DNA from: Atopobiaceae bacterium
Lineage (GTDB): Bacteria > Actinomycetota > Coriobacteriia > Coriobacteriales > Atopobiaceae
Direction of reading: 5' to 3'
NCBI GenBank assembly: GCA_902834555.1
Contig: CADFJN010000029.1
Span: forward strand, 1 to 21,755
Length of the DNA: 21,755 bases
This document shows positions 13,239-21,705 of this stretch, piece by piece; position 1 is the first letter of the stretch, and each line of letters opens with the position of its first letter. The position numbers were made by a program, and so were the translations under genes. The notes beneath the pieces were generated by a model that worked only from the letters and a program-made list of their open reading frames with translations, ran no database searches and had not been told where the DNA came from.

Positions 13239-15744
13239 TGATTGGCCCCTTCACTCGGCGCTGACCGCGCGAGAACGCCACAAGGCTCGCGACGCCAAGC
13301 GCGGATACGGCAACGCCCTGCCATAGGTAGGGGTATGCAAGCGGCAGCGTTGTGGTTCCCTCGTTTACCACGGTCAGGTGGAAGTCGTCGCACACGCCCG
13401 GCACGCCATCGAACAGGTCGTGGTAGGCAAGCGTGGTGTTCACGTCGTCTTCGGGCGAGGTCACGGTGATGGCGTCAGGGCCGTAGTTCAGTTCGAGCGG
13501 AACCAGCTCGCGCTCTGGAAGCTCGCTGCCGTCGAGGCCTGTCGCTTGGGAGAGCAGGTTGCCCACGCCCTCGTCCTGCGTGAGGGAGTAGTAATACGAA
13601 AGGTTGAACCCAACAAAGACGATGTTCTCGCTGCGGGCGGTCCCCAGAAAGTCCACGCGCACGTCGTTCTCGAGGTCGCAATAGCCCCAGGAATCATCCA
13701 GTCCCTCGAGGTAGACCGTGTCCCACGTGGTCATGTCCGACGGGAATAGGTCGGTGTCCAAGACGCCGCCTTTGGTGTGGAGGTCCGGAAAGCCGTTGTT
13801 GAACCTCACGGTGTTGCACCGCACCCCAAGGAAGATGCGGTCGTGCGAGTTCTTGTTCTCGGGAATGCCGTCACCGGAGACAATCACGCGAACGCCGCTG
13901 TTGGCAAGCTGGAGGACAAGGTCCTCCGCCGCCTGCTGGTCGTCGTAGGTGAATCCCGTGAGGTAGACAACCTTATAGTGCGAGAGCTCATCAAAGGTGT
14001 AATGGTTGAGGTTGGTATCGGTGGTCTGCTTGAAGGCGGGGTACGTCAGCGCGATGGTGTCGGAGTTCTTGCCGATGGCAATGGCTGGGTACTGCGTCTT
14101 GACGCCAAACGTCTTGGGTGCTGCGCTCAGGTGGTAGAGGCGAAAGACCCCGGACGTGTTCACCAGCTCGTAGCCGGTCTTCTCGGCACAATCGTCGAGC
14201 CGGGCCACCATATCGGGCAGCGGGTTCTTCACCACGCTGGTGTTCATGAGCACGGTATCCGCACCCAGCTCCTTGGCACGGTCGAACATGTAGAGAAAGT
14301 CCGCGTCGTTCGACGCACGGTTGAGCAGCAGGATGTTTCGCGAGGTGGTGCTCGCCTCCCAGCCCGCGCCAAAGACCTGGTTGGTTGTGCCACCAAGATT
14401 GGTGAGCACGTACGCGTCGATGACGCCCGTACCCTCTTGCAGAACGCACATGCGCTGCGTGGTGATGCTCTTTGCCTCCTCGACAAGCGTCCCCTTCTGC
14501 TGCTGGCTCAGCCGCTCGATGGGCTGCACGCCCGACTGGTCGCCGTAGACGAGGCTCAGCGAGGGAATACAGTCGAGCACGATAAGGCCGCAGAAGACCG
14601 CGAGGATGGGCGTCTTGAGGCGCCTCCACTGCAGGAGCGAGATAAGGGTGAGGCAGAGCGCAATGGAGACAAACCGCATCATCCAGAGAAGGCTGCCGCC
14701 GGGTAGCGCGGCGAGAAAAGGCATGGCAGCCGTTGAGGTGAGGAGGCACGTGAGCGCGGCGGTGATGAAGCCCGGCGCGGCCTCGCGGTTGCTGAAGAAC
14801 GCGCCGATTATCGCCAGCACAAAGCCGGGGAGCCCGATGTAAGGGAGACTGTCTTTCTGAAGCCTCGCAAGGGGGTTGAGGGAAACTCCCAGGCTCTGGA
14901 AGAAGACCGTCATTGCCGAGGAGCTGTCGATGTTCGAGATGCCGCCAAAGAGCGAGGGAACGAGCCAGATGCCAACGAGCAAGAAGCCCACGAGCATGGC
15001 GAAAACCGCGCGAACGACAACGCGCACGCGGCGGTTGATCAGGCAGTAGACGAGCACGAACAGCAGCGTGGACAGCGCGAGCATGCCGGCATACCCCAGG
15101 TGGCAGAGGACCATGAGCGCAAAGGTAACGGAGATGCCCACGAAGTTCGCGCGCTTCTCGCCCTTGAGAAACGCCGCCACGTTGTAGACGTACAGCGGGA
15201 GAAAGCACATGCTCAGCGCGCGCGGGATGTTGCCCTCGACAAAGAGTTGGTAGAGGTTGTTGGGCAGGAAGAACCACACAAGCCCGAGAAATGCCCCCAG
15301 CCAGGGGCGGTCCGCCTTGAAGCCGATGTAGAGCCAGGGAATGCTGCACCCAACGACAAGGACCCCAACAAACAGCAGGTAGCCAGCCCAGATGTCACCC
15401 GCAGCGACGGCCTGGCATGCAGCCATGAGGTAGGGCGCAAGGGGCGGCCAGTAGCGAAGAATCTCGACTCCGTTGTACCAGGTGGGGTCGTAGCCAGGCC
15501 ACCAGTTGCCCGCGCAGATGCTGTTGTAGACCAGCTCGGTGCGGTGGATGTGGTACATGGTGTCGGAGCCGGCAGGATAGGTGCCGCTGTTGCGGACAAG
15601 CGCAACCACCACGACCGCCGCAATGACGTAGACGACGGTTGCTGCAACTCCCAGGGCGAGGCGCTTCGCCCCGGAACGTCGAGCGTCCTGGTCGTTCTTG
15701 ATCGTCATGCCCTGCTCGGCCGCTGTCCCTTCTCGTCCTGTCAT
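13225..15744 (-). CDS. Large polytopic membrane protein, PTPS-related membrane family, glycosyltransferase-like
   Basis: The 839-aa protein has about ten or more hydrophobic segments from residue 29 to about 415. A loop after the first holds DTMYHIHRTELVYNSI and the next NWWPGYDPTWYNG. A large extracytoplasmic part (about 430-805) and a single C-terminal membrane segment (about 810-828) with a short basic tail follow. An early acidic, His-containing loop after the first membrane helix is typical of GT-C-fold enzymes that use lipid-linked sugars. The family is named in Pfam after a 6-pyruvoyl-tetrahydropterin-synthase-related domain (from memory), and such a gene lies directly upstream. ATG 15744 overlaps that gene's stop as ATGA, with GAGGAA before it; Met13 is an alternative start. 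Transfer of a sugar to the surface polymer or anchored protein is likely but unproven. Confidence 0.75.
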   Translation of the reverse strand: MTGREGTAAEQGMTIKNDQDARRSGAKRLALGVAATVVYVIAAVVVVALVRNSGTYPAGSDTMYHIHRTELVYNSICAGNWWPGYDPTWYNGVEILRYWPPLAPYLMAACQAVAAGDIWAGYLLFVGVLVVGCSIPWLYIGFKADRPWLGAFLGLVWFFLPNNLYQLFVEGNIPRALSMCFLPLYVYNVAAFLKGEKRANFVGISVTFALMVLCHLGYAGMLALSTLLFVLVYCLINRRVRVVVRAVFAMLVGFLLVGIWLVPSLFGGISNIDSSSAMTVFFQSLGVSLNPLARLQKDSLPYIGLPGFVLAIIGAFFSNREAAPGFITAALTCLLTSTAAMPFLAALPGGSLLWMMRFVSIALCLTLISLLQWRRLKTPILAVFCGLIVLDCIPSLSLVYGDQSGVQPIERLSQQQKGTLVEEAKSITTQRMCVLQEGTGVIDAYVLTNLGGTTNQVFGAGWEASTTSRNILLLNRASNDADFLYMFDRAKELGADTVLMNTSVVKNPLPDMVARLDDCAEKTGYELVNTSGVFRLYHLSAAPKTFGVKTQYPAIAIGKNSDTIALTYPAFKQTTDTNLNHYTFDELSHYKVVYLTGFTYDDQQAAEDLVLQLANSGVRVIVSGDGIPENKNSHDRIFLGVRCNTVRFNNGFPDLHTKGGVLDTDLFPSDMTTWDTVYLEGLDDSWGYCDLENDVRVDFLGTARSENIVFVGFNLSYYYSLTQDEGVGNLLSQATGLDGSELPERELVPLELNYGPDAITVTSPEDDVNTTLAYHDLFDGVPGVCDDFHLTVVNEGTTTLPLAYPYLWQGVAVSALGVASLVAFSRGQRRVKGPINELA

Positions 15745-16220
15745 TTGGCGCGTTCCTCGTTCGCTGCGAGCATCTCGTCCACGACGTCTCCCACGATGCG
15801 GTCAACGTCGGCATCCGTTGGACCGCCGGCTGCCTGCCTGGGTCGAATGTCCACCGCATAGGTACGCGCCGGGCTCTCGCTTCCCTCGACGCGCACGAGC
15901 GAGCCGCCGGCCTTCTCAATCACGGCGTAGAAGCTCTTCGCAAACTCTTCGACAAGGTTCTCCAGCGTGGGCGAGACAACGTCAAATGGCGGCTCGTCGT
16001 TCAAGACCTTATTGCGATAGGGCGCAAGGCAGGCGTCGATGCCTTCCTCAAAGACGTTGAATCGCACGAAGCGCAACCCCGAAACCCTGATTGTGAGCGT
16101 GAACTCCCAGGTATGGGGGTGGGTCTCTCCCACATAGCTGCCATCGGTGAGGTAGTGGCGAGCGTTGAGGTAGAACTTGAGGATGTACGAGCGGCTGTAG
16201 CCCAGGTCGTTAGTCTCCAT
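15741..16220 (-). CDS. 6-pyruvoyl-tetrahydropterin-synthase-like protein of the exosortase G locus
   Basis: The 159-aa protein has the tunnelling fold of PTPS/QueD. The three zinc-binding histidines are in place: His22 (LNARHYL) and His34 and His36 (THPHTW). The SPTLENLVEEFAKSF helix is the family's substrate-end motif. The usual catalytic Cys between the first and second zinc His is not seen, so the normal pterin reaction is doubtful. No folate or queuosine genes are nearby; instead it lies in a glycan and exosortase operon, where a related family is known (TIGR03112, from memory). ATG 16220 has GGAAGGGA upstream and overlaps the sensor gene by 11 bp. A regulatory or small-molecule-binding role is possible. 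It overlaps the next gene by ATGA. Confidence 0.8.
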   Translation of the reverse strand: METNDLGYSRSYILKFYLNARHYLTDGSYVGETHPHTWEFTLTIRVSGLRFVRFNVFEEGIDACLAPYRNKVLNDEPPFDVVSPTLENLVEEFAKSFYAVIEKAGGSLVRVEGSESPARTYAVDIRPRQAAGGPTDADVDRIVGDVVDEMLAANEERAK

Positions 16221-17295
16221 CGTGAGAATCCCTTCCGGATCCGACTGCGTTTGCAAGGACGTCGTCAAGTGACTCTGCGACAACTACGTGGGCGTTGTCC
16301 TGCAGAAGCGGCGCGATTGCCTCGACGGCGTCATTCGGTGCCCCATGGACGAAGAGCAGCGTGATCTCGCGCTCGCCCGCATCGTGAAACCGCAGGACGC
16401 CGTCCCCAAGCGCCTGGCCGCAGCTCTCGAGCAGCTCGAGCGCCTCTTCGAGCGTGTCGAGCGCGACCCTCAGCACGGCGCCTTCCTCAACGCCCCGAGC
16501 GCGCAGCTTCTCGGCAAAACGCGTCACAAGTCCGGCACTCCACGCTCCCTCTCGTGCGTTATAGAGGCCCATCACTCGGTCCCTCTCCGCCTGGAGGCTC
16601 AGCTTCTCGCTGAGGAGGGTCGCACGGGCGCGCTCCTTGTCACGCTCGCGCCGACGGCGGTCCACGCTGTTGGCGGTGGCCATCATGCCTACGCAGAACA
16701 CGGCAATCCCGCAGGCCCAGAGGGTGCCCATGCGGGCGCGTGCGCCCAGGTACTCGTTGTTCCCAAGGAGCACGCTGACGTTGGTGAGCAGGCAGAGCCG
16801 GTAATCGCTTCCGTCATACGTAAAGAGTGTCCCGCTGGCGAGGTAGTCCTCGCCTCCCAGAAGAATCCGCTGGTGGGTGACCTGTCCCTCTCCGAGGCCG
16901 TCGAGAAACTCCTCTGCCTCCGTCGAGTCGAAGTATGTGTCGGCGCTCACGTCCTTGTAGCGGTTTGTCTCGGTCACGTCCTTCACGTAGAGCATGGTCT
17001 GGCCGCGCGAGAACGCCCAGTAGCTACCGGAGGAGTTGTGGAGCGTGCCCAGGATGTCGTTGATGATCTCGTCGGTGCTGCGGTCCTCGTTGAGGTTGAT
17101 TTCGTTGAGCACGATGCCCACGTAGGAGTCCTGCTGCCTGGCGTACGTCTCGACAATGCCGTTGTCGAGGTCGCGCATCTGAAGCCAGCCGAGAAGGGCC
17201 AGCACTATGCAAACGGGTACCACGATGAGGGTAACGCGCCTGAGCGTTGCGTGCGGGCCCTTCTCGGCTGTTTGCGGGGTAACGGAATTGCTCAC
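16210..17295 (-). CDS. Two-TM sensor protein with decayed GGDEF-like domain
   Basis: The 361-aa protein has a first membrane helix (20-37), a sensor domain outside the cell (38-185), a second helix (188-206), a charged coiled linker (207-240) and a cytoplasmic domain (240-360). The last domain has the outline of GGDEF: DRVMGLYNAREGAW matches the usual LTGLYNRR opening, and VLRFHDAGEREITLLF stands where RYGGDEF would be. The catalytic signature is absent (HDAGERE), so it cannot be an ordinary diguanylate cyclase; it may bind a nucleotide or act as a scaffold. GTG 17295 overlaps the glycosyltransferase stop as GTGA and has GGGAGA upstream; the longer frame to 17442 lies inside the upstream gene. 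It probably senses something outside the cell and controls the synthase encoded just upstream. Confidence 0.65.
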   Translation of the reverse strand: MSNSVTPQTAEKGPHATLRRVTLIVVPVCIVLALLGWLQMRDLDNGIVETYARQQDSYVGIVLNEINLNEDRSTDEIINDILGTLHNSSGSYWAFSRGQTMLYVKDVTETNRYKDVSADTYFDSTEAEEFLDGLGEGQVTHQRILLGGEDYLASGTLFTYDGSDYRLCLLTNVSVLLGNNEYLGARARMGTLWACGIAVFCVGMMATANSVDRRRRERDKERARATLLSEKLSLQAERDRVMGLYNAREGAWSAGLVTRFAEKLRARGVEEGAVLRVALDTLEEALELLESCGQALGDGVLRFHDAGEREITLLFVHGAPNDAVEAIAPLLQDNAHVVVAESLDDVLANAVGSGRDSHDGD

Positions 17296-18689
17296 GACTC
17301 GTCTCCCTTTGCTTGTGCGGTCTGAGCGCTGGTGTTGAAGAATCCAAATGCGCGACGGTAGGCGCTCTTGCCCGAGTCCAAGGTCGCCTTGAGCGCGCGG
17401 CGGAACGCGCCCCACTCCTCCGAGAGGTTGCGCGTGTGCCATGCCGCCGAGGTGTTAACCGAGTTGATGATGCCGGCGACTCTAAAGAAGAACACCAGCG
17501 TGTTGTAGAAGGGGAGAAGTGCCACGACCCACCATTGGCGCAGGTAGTATCGGCGCAGGGGAGGGTCCATGCGCAGCAGCACCAGCACGCAGATAAAGTA
17601 GAGGTAGGACTCCACAACGTAGAGGGCGAAGATCATCAGAACGGAGAACAGGATGATCTGTGCCGAGACGTTCATTGCCATGAGGAAGAGCAGCGCCACG
17701 TACCAGATGAGGCGCGGGAACGCGAAGGTGTGGTCAAAGACCAGCGTGTAGACGTTGACGTCCGAGAAGGCGCGCCGGAGCTTGAGCGCGCTCTGCGGAA
17801 ACAGGCGGGCGACCTCGAGCGTGCCGCGCTGCCAGCGCTGGCGCTGGGTGTAGAGCTCGTTCATGCCCGAGATGGGCGAGACAAAGAAGATGGCGTCGTC
17901 GCACATCGCGACGCGCTCGTGCTGGATGTAGCGCATCTGGAAGGTGAGGTCGGTGTCCTCGCTCACCGTGTCCGTCGTGTACATGCGCGACTTGAGGATT
18001 GCGGACTTTCTAAACGCCGAGAAGGCACCGGAGAGCGTGTAGATGGCGTTGAGCTCGGAGGAGTAGCTGCGCCCGGCGAGAAACGCCTGGGCGTACTCGA
18101 CAAACTCGAGCTTTCGCAGCAGGTGCAGTCCGCGCGTGGGAGTCTCTTCGATTTCTGATGGCCTCGTGAGAACGGCACCGGTCATGCAGTTGGTCTCGGG
18201 ATGGTTCTCGAACTTGCGCACGAGGTTCGTGAGCGCCCTGGGGTCGAGCACGCCGTCGCTGTCAATGTTCACGATGTACTTGCCCTCGGCGTTGTAGAGC
18301 GCCATGTTGAGTGCCTTCGACTTGCCTTGGTCGGCGCTGAGCCACTGCATGCGCAGCGAGGGGAACTTGCCCTGGCAGCGTCCGAAGACCTCGAAGCTGT
18401 TGTCGGTGCTTCCGTTGTCAACCAGGAAGACGCGAAGCTGCTCAGCGGGGTAGGTGCCCCCGTCAATCGACGCCAGGCAGGCTTCGAGCGTCCTTCCCGA
18501 GTTGTATACCGGCACAATGAGGGAGACCTCTGGCCAGAATGACGGGTCGGGCGGGGCCTTGCGGTCTCGGAAGCGCCGACGCGCCAGCACGATGACCGAT
18601 GCAAACGAGGGGATGATCTCGACGATGAGCGGGATGATGATCCACGCCGACCAGAAGACGAACGAGTTAAGCACGCTTTGAGGCGTCAT
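17292..18689 (-). CDS. Processive family 2 glycosyltransferase, exosortase G-associated
   Basis: The 465-aa membrane glycosyltransferase resembles cellulose and hyaluronan synthases. It has a membrane helix (10-36), a catalytic domain (53-300), and then three or more C-terminal helices (about 325-410). The processive motifs are complete: DNGS (Asp91), DSDG (143-146), SEDTD (Asp245, general base region) and QRQRW (282-286). It should add sugars one after another to a growing chain and pass it across the membrane. It matches the type found beside XrtG (TIGR03111, from memory). No PilZ domain is seen, so any second-messenger control would have to go through the next gene. ATG 18689 is chosen; GTG 18701 is an alternative. 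It overlaps the exosortase gene by 23 bp and the sensor gene by 4 bp. Confidence 0.88.
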   Translation of the reverse strand: MTPQSVLNSFVFWSAWIIIPLIVEIIPSFASVIVLARRRFRDRKAPPDPSFWPEVSLIVPVYNSGRTLEACLASIDGGTYPAEQLRVFLVDNGSTDNSFEVFGRCQGKFPSLRMQWLSADQGKSKALNMALYNAEGKYIVNIDSDGVLDPRALTNLVRKFENHPETNCMTGAVLTRPSEIEETPTRGLHLLRKLEFVEYAQAFLAGRSYSSELNAIYTLSGAFSAFRKSAILKSRMYTTDTVSEDTDLTFQMRYIQHERVAMCDDAIFFVSPISGMNELYTQRQRWQRGTLEVARLFPQSALKLRRAFSDVNVYTLVFDHTFAFPRLIWYVALLFLMAMNVSAQIILFSVLMIFALYVVESYLYFICVLVLLRMDPPLRRYYLRQWWVVALLPFYNTLVFFFRVAGIINSVNTSAAWHTRNLSEEWGAFRRALKATLDSGKSAYRRAFGFFNTSAQTAQAKGDES

Positions 18690-19278
18690 AGCGCAGGCCA
18701 CCCACTCTCATCTGGATGACGTCTGGCTTGGTGAACACGTAGAAGTACAAAAGGATGGTGATGGCGTAGAAGAAGAAGCGACCAATGTAGGTGTGTGCCA
18801 CGGCAAACGCGTCCGGCCCAAAGAAGTGGACTATCTCGCAGATGATCACAATGCGCAGGGCGTTGCACACCAGGAGAATGACCGCGCCGAGGATGCCCAC
18901 GGCCACCTTCTCGTAGCGCGAGTAGACCGGATAGAAGACGAGAAGCGAGAGAAACGCCATGGTCTCGATGATGCCCGAGCACTCCATGTCGATCTGCATG
19001 GTGATGGACGACGTGCCTGCGGGAATGTAGATGACCCCGTAGAAGAAGTACGCCTCGAACGTGTGCGTGAGCGAGCCCACGAGGCCGGCGATGGCCGTGA
19101 CGCCCTGCGCCATGGGAAGCGTTGCCCACGGGCGCACGAACGCCATGGCGAGAAGAAAGAGGCCAACCGCGCCTACGATGAAACGCCAGAACGCAAGGTT
19201 GGCCTTTCTCAGCACATGTACGACAAACGCCCAGATGGTGACGAGGACGGCGCACAGGATGATGGTTCCTACTTGCAT
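18667..19278 (-). CDS. xrtG: Exosortase family protein XrtG
   Basis: The 203-aa integral membrane transpeptidase-like protein has six or more hydrophobic segments. The residues expected in the exosortase/archaeosortase site are present: Cys100 in MECSGI, Arg142 in CNALRIV, and His162/Arg167 in AHTYIGR. Such enzymes cut a C-terminal sorting signal outside the membrane and join the protein to an acceptor such as a lipid or polysaccharide. ATG 19278 has GGAG a few bases upstream and overlaps the end of the anchored-protein gene by 10 bp; the much longer open frame upstream is a shadow of that gene. The immediate neighbour ends in a membrane helix and an Arg/Lys-rich tail and is the likely only local substrate. 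XrtG is best known from lactobacilli and other Firmicutes. The enzymatic reaction has not, to my knowledge, been shown. Confidence 0.85.
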   Translation of the reverse strand: MQVGTIILCAVLVTIWAFVVHVLRKANLAFWRFIVGAVGLFLLAMAFVRPWATLPMAQGVTAIAGLVGSLTHTFEAYFFYGVIYIPAGTSSITMQIDMECSGIIETMAFLSLLVFYPVYSRYEKVAVGILGAVILLVCNALRIVIICEIVHFFGPDAFAVAHTYIGRFFFYAITILLYFYVFTKPDVIQMRVGGLRYDASKRA

Positions 19279-21623
19279 GCGGTCTCCGTGTGGGGGAGGT
19301 CCTTCTCGCGCTTGAGGCGACGGCGGTTGGCGAGAAGCCCGCCAGCCACAGCGATGCCAGAGAGTCCTAGGCCAAGCCAAGGGCCGGTGGACGCGCCGGT
19401 GGTGGTGACGATCTGGTCGCCAAGGCGGCCGAACCTCGCGCTGATGAACTGGTAGTTGTCCGGGCTGTCGTCTGCGGCCTTGCCGTGCTGGCTGCGGTAG
19501 TAGTTGTGCATCTTGGCGACGTTTTCGAGGTCGATCTTGTACTCCGCCTGGCACTTGTCGCCGTTGACCGTGATCATCACGTGACCGAGGACGCCGCCCA
19601 TCTCCTGGAACGCTGAGTTGTTGATGTTGGTCATGCTGTTGGTGTCGTAGGTCCCGTGGGTCTCGACGATGGCGTACTCCCGCGTGGTGCCGTCGGACTG
19701 GTTGGCGAGGTTGGGGTTCCAGTCGATGTTGCCGTTCTCGTCTACCGCGATGATGCGCGGGGAGAGGTCGTTCTCGCCGTTGACGTCGATGTCCTGCGTA
19801 GAGCTTGCCGTGCCGGTGAGGTCGATGGTGATAGCCTTGGTGAATGCCGTGCCCTGCTGGTACTGCTCGTCGATGTGCGCCTGCATGGTTGTCTCGGCGT
19901 ACATGTAGAGGGTAGAGCCGTCTGCGTAGAGGGCGGCGGATGCGTCCTCGTTCTGGTCCTGGGTGCCGGCGGTGGCGTACGAGATGGTGGTCACGGGGTA
20001 GGAGTTCCAGTCGTCGTACTTGCCGTCGTACGTGATGCCCTGGAACTTGCCCGTGTTGCCGCCGCCCTGCTTGAGGTCGGTGACCCCCGTCACGAAGGGT
20101 TTGGTCTGGTAGAGGCCAAAGTTGAGCGACTCGCTGTAGTAGTTGAGCGACTCGCGCGGGATGCGGATCTCCCACTCGGAGCCAACGTGCTTGGCCTCGG
20201 CGCCGGGGACGCCGCTTACTGTGCCGTCCTGGTTGAGCTGGAACACCGTCTCGCGGCCAAGGTCGCTCGTTATGGAGTACTTGCCGTTGCCGTGGGTGCC
20301 CGCACCGGCAGCGCTGCCGCCCTGGCCCTCCTTGATGTAGACGTAGACGTCGCCGTCAAACACCATGCCAACTTGCGACAGGGCGTTGGGCTGCGCTGGG
20401 TTGGGGTTCTGGACGTCGGTCTTCTCGACGTACTTCCAGTCTTTGAACTTGCCGTCAATGGTGATGCCGGTGTACTTGCCGGGGTCGACCTCCGGGGCTG
20501 GCGCCACGTAGTCTGGGATGTCGGCAACGTTGACGGTGGTGCCGCCAAAGGTGAACGTGCTTGCGTTCATCATGCTGGCGGGGATCATGCACTCGACGTA
20601 CTGGGGACCCTCGGTGTTGCCGTTGCCGTTGTTGACAGAGACGTAGGAGCCGCCGCTGTACTGGAGGTTGGCGAACGCGTTCCACTGGCCGCCGATCTGG
20701 AACTGGTCCCAGTCGTGGCCCACGTAGCCATTGGCCTGCCCCCAGGCGGCAAAGTAGTAGTTGCCGTCGGCACCCTTGGCGATCTTCCAGTTGGTGAGAC
20801 CGTTCTGGTTGCCGTTGCCGCTTGAGGCCGGGTTCGAGGTTGTGGTGTCCCAGTCGTCGAGGTTGCCGTCGACGGTGGGGTTGCCCGTAGCTGTGGAGGT
20901 GGAGCTGCCGCCGGTTTCTGAGCCGGTGCCAGTGCTGGAGCCGGTGCTGGATCCGGACTCCGAGCCTGAGCCGCCAGACTCGGCGCCGGAGCCAGACTCC
21001 GAACCGGATCCGCCTGTCTCCGAACCCGATCCCTGCGACTGGCCAGGCTCCGAGCCGCCGCCAAACTGCACGGTCTTCTCGGCCCCGTTGTACGAGAGCG
21101 TAGCGGACGAGCCGCCCAGCGTGCTAAGGGGAATCGAAGCCTCGAACACGTAGTTTCCGGACGAGTCTCCCGTAACGGCGGAGGTTGCGCCGCTGATGCT
21201 CTTCCAACTATCCAAGTTGAAACTTTGCACCGTGTTCGAGTTGGGGACCAGCTGGACCGTTACCGTGCCGTTGAGATTGGCGCTTGTAAGCGTTGGACCC
21301 GAGAGTCCCGTCCAGTACCCATTGCCGGAATTGCCCTCAAGCAGCAGGTACAGGTTGGCGCCGTCGGTGGTGGCGCCCCATGTGGAGATGCTGCCGCTGC
21401 CTGAGGTGAGGTCTGAGCTGGCCCAGTCGCCTGCGCTGCCGTCCACGGATACGCTTGCTGCATAGGCCAGGCCAGCGGACTTTGCGCCTGGCACAGGGAA
21501 CGGCGTACCAACGGCCAGTGCGATGGTGAGGCCTGCGGTTACGGTCCTCGAAAAAAGCTGCTGCATTCTTGCCCGATGCAGCTTTGGCGATGTGTGCTGC
21601 TCGGAATTATGACGCGACAACAT
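19269..21623 (-). CDS. Secreted surface protein with four DG..DW domains and C-terminal sorting signal
   Basis: The 784-aa protein is the likely exosortase substrate. It has a long N-terminal signal peptide (about 1-56, core TVTAGLTIALAVGTPF, ending AYAA), then four related beta-rich domains. Each opens with the same kind of motif: VDGSAGDW (60-67), VDGNLDDW (251-258), IDGKFKDW (389-396) and YDGKYDDW (532-539). This opening recalls carbohydrate-binding family 9/DOMON-like folds. A Gly/Ser/Glu linker (188-248) separates domains 1 and 2. The C-terminus is a sorting signal: TTTGASTGP, helix 749-765, then RRRLKREK (767-774). It matches the Firmicu-CTERM type tied to XrtG (from memory). ATG 21623 has GAGGG upstream. 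As first gene it is probably made in largest amount. It may bind the glycan made by the operon, or a host or dietary glycan. Confidence 0.85.
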   Translation of the reverse strand: MLSRHNSEQHTSPKLHRARMQQLFSRTVTAGLTIALAVGTPFPVPGAKSAGLAYAASVSVDGSAGDWASSDLTSGSGSISTWGATTDGANLYLLLEGNSGNGYWTGLSGPTLTSANLNGTVTVQLVPNSNTVQSFNLDSWKSISGATSAVTGDSSGNYVFEASIPLSTLGGSSATLSYNGAEKTVQFGGGSEPGQSQGSGSETGGSGSESGSGAESGGSGSESGSSTGSSTGTGSETGGSSTSTATGNPTVDGNLDDWDTTTSNPASSGNGNQNGLTNWKIAKGADGNYYFAAWGQANGYVGHDWDQFQIGGQWNAFANLQYSGGSYVSVNNGNGNTEGPQYVECMIPASMMNASTFTFGGTTVNVADIPDYVAPAPEVDPGKYTGITIDGKFKDWKYVEKTDVQNPNPAQPNALSQVGMVFDGDVYVYIKEGQGGSAAGAGTHGNGKYSITSDLGRETVFQLNQDGTVSGVPGAEAKHVGSEWEIRIPRESLNYYSESLNFGLYQTKPFVTGVTDLKQGGGNTGKFQGITYDGKYDDWNSYPVTTISYATAGTQDQNEDASAALYADGSTLYMYAETTMQAHIDEQYQQGTAFTKAITIDLTGTASSTQDIDVNGENDLSPRIIAVDENGNIDWNPNLANQSDGTTREYAIVETHGTYDTNSMTNINNSAFQEMGGVLGHVMITVNGDKCQAEYKIDLENVAKMHNYYRSQHGKAADDSPDNYQFISARFGRLGDQIVTTTGASTGPWLGLGLSGIAVAGGLLANRRRLKREKDLPHTETACK

Positions 21624-21653
21624 GTTCTCGGCCCTCTATTTGCTTGCTCTGTA

Positions 21654-21684
21654 CGCCTGCCCTAGGCAGAGCTCTTGGCAGGCG
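21654..21684 (-). promoter_or_regulatory. Operon leader hairpin with alternative pairing
   Basis: CGCCTGCC (21654-21661) pairs with GGCAGGCG (21677-21684). The same left arm can instead form a shorter hairpin, CTGCC-CTA-GGCAG (21657-21669). It lies 31 bp before the first operon gene, so it should be in its leader if the promoter lies between here and the terminal repeat. No T-run follows on the minus strand. Confidence 0.4.
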
Positions 21685-21705
21685 GAAATTTGCGTTACGT
21701 GGGGC

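Noticed and set aside
19281..19298. LPHTE near the end of the surface protein as a sortase signal
   Set aside because: It lies after the membrane helix and basic tail, only a few residues from the C-terminus, with no hydrophobic segment behind it.
19279..20175. Upstream extension of the exosortase frame
   Set aside because: Arg/His/Pro-rich nonsense in the shadow of the anchored-protein gene; the real start is ATG 19278.
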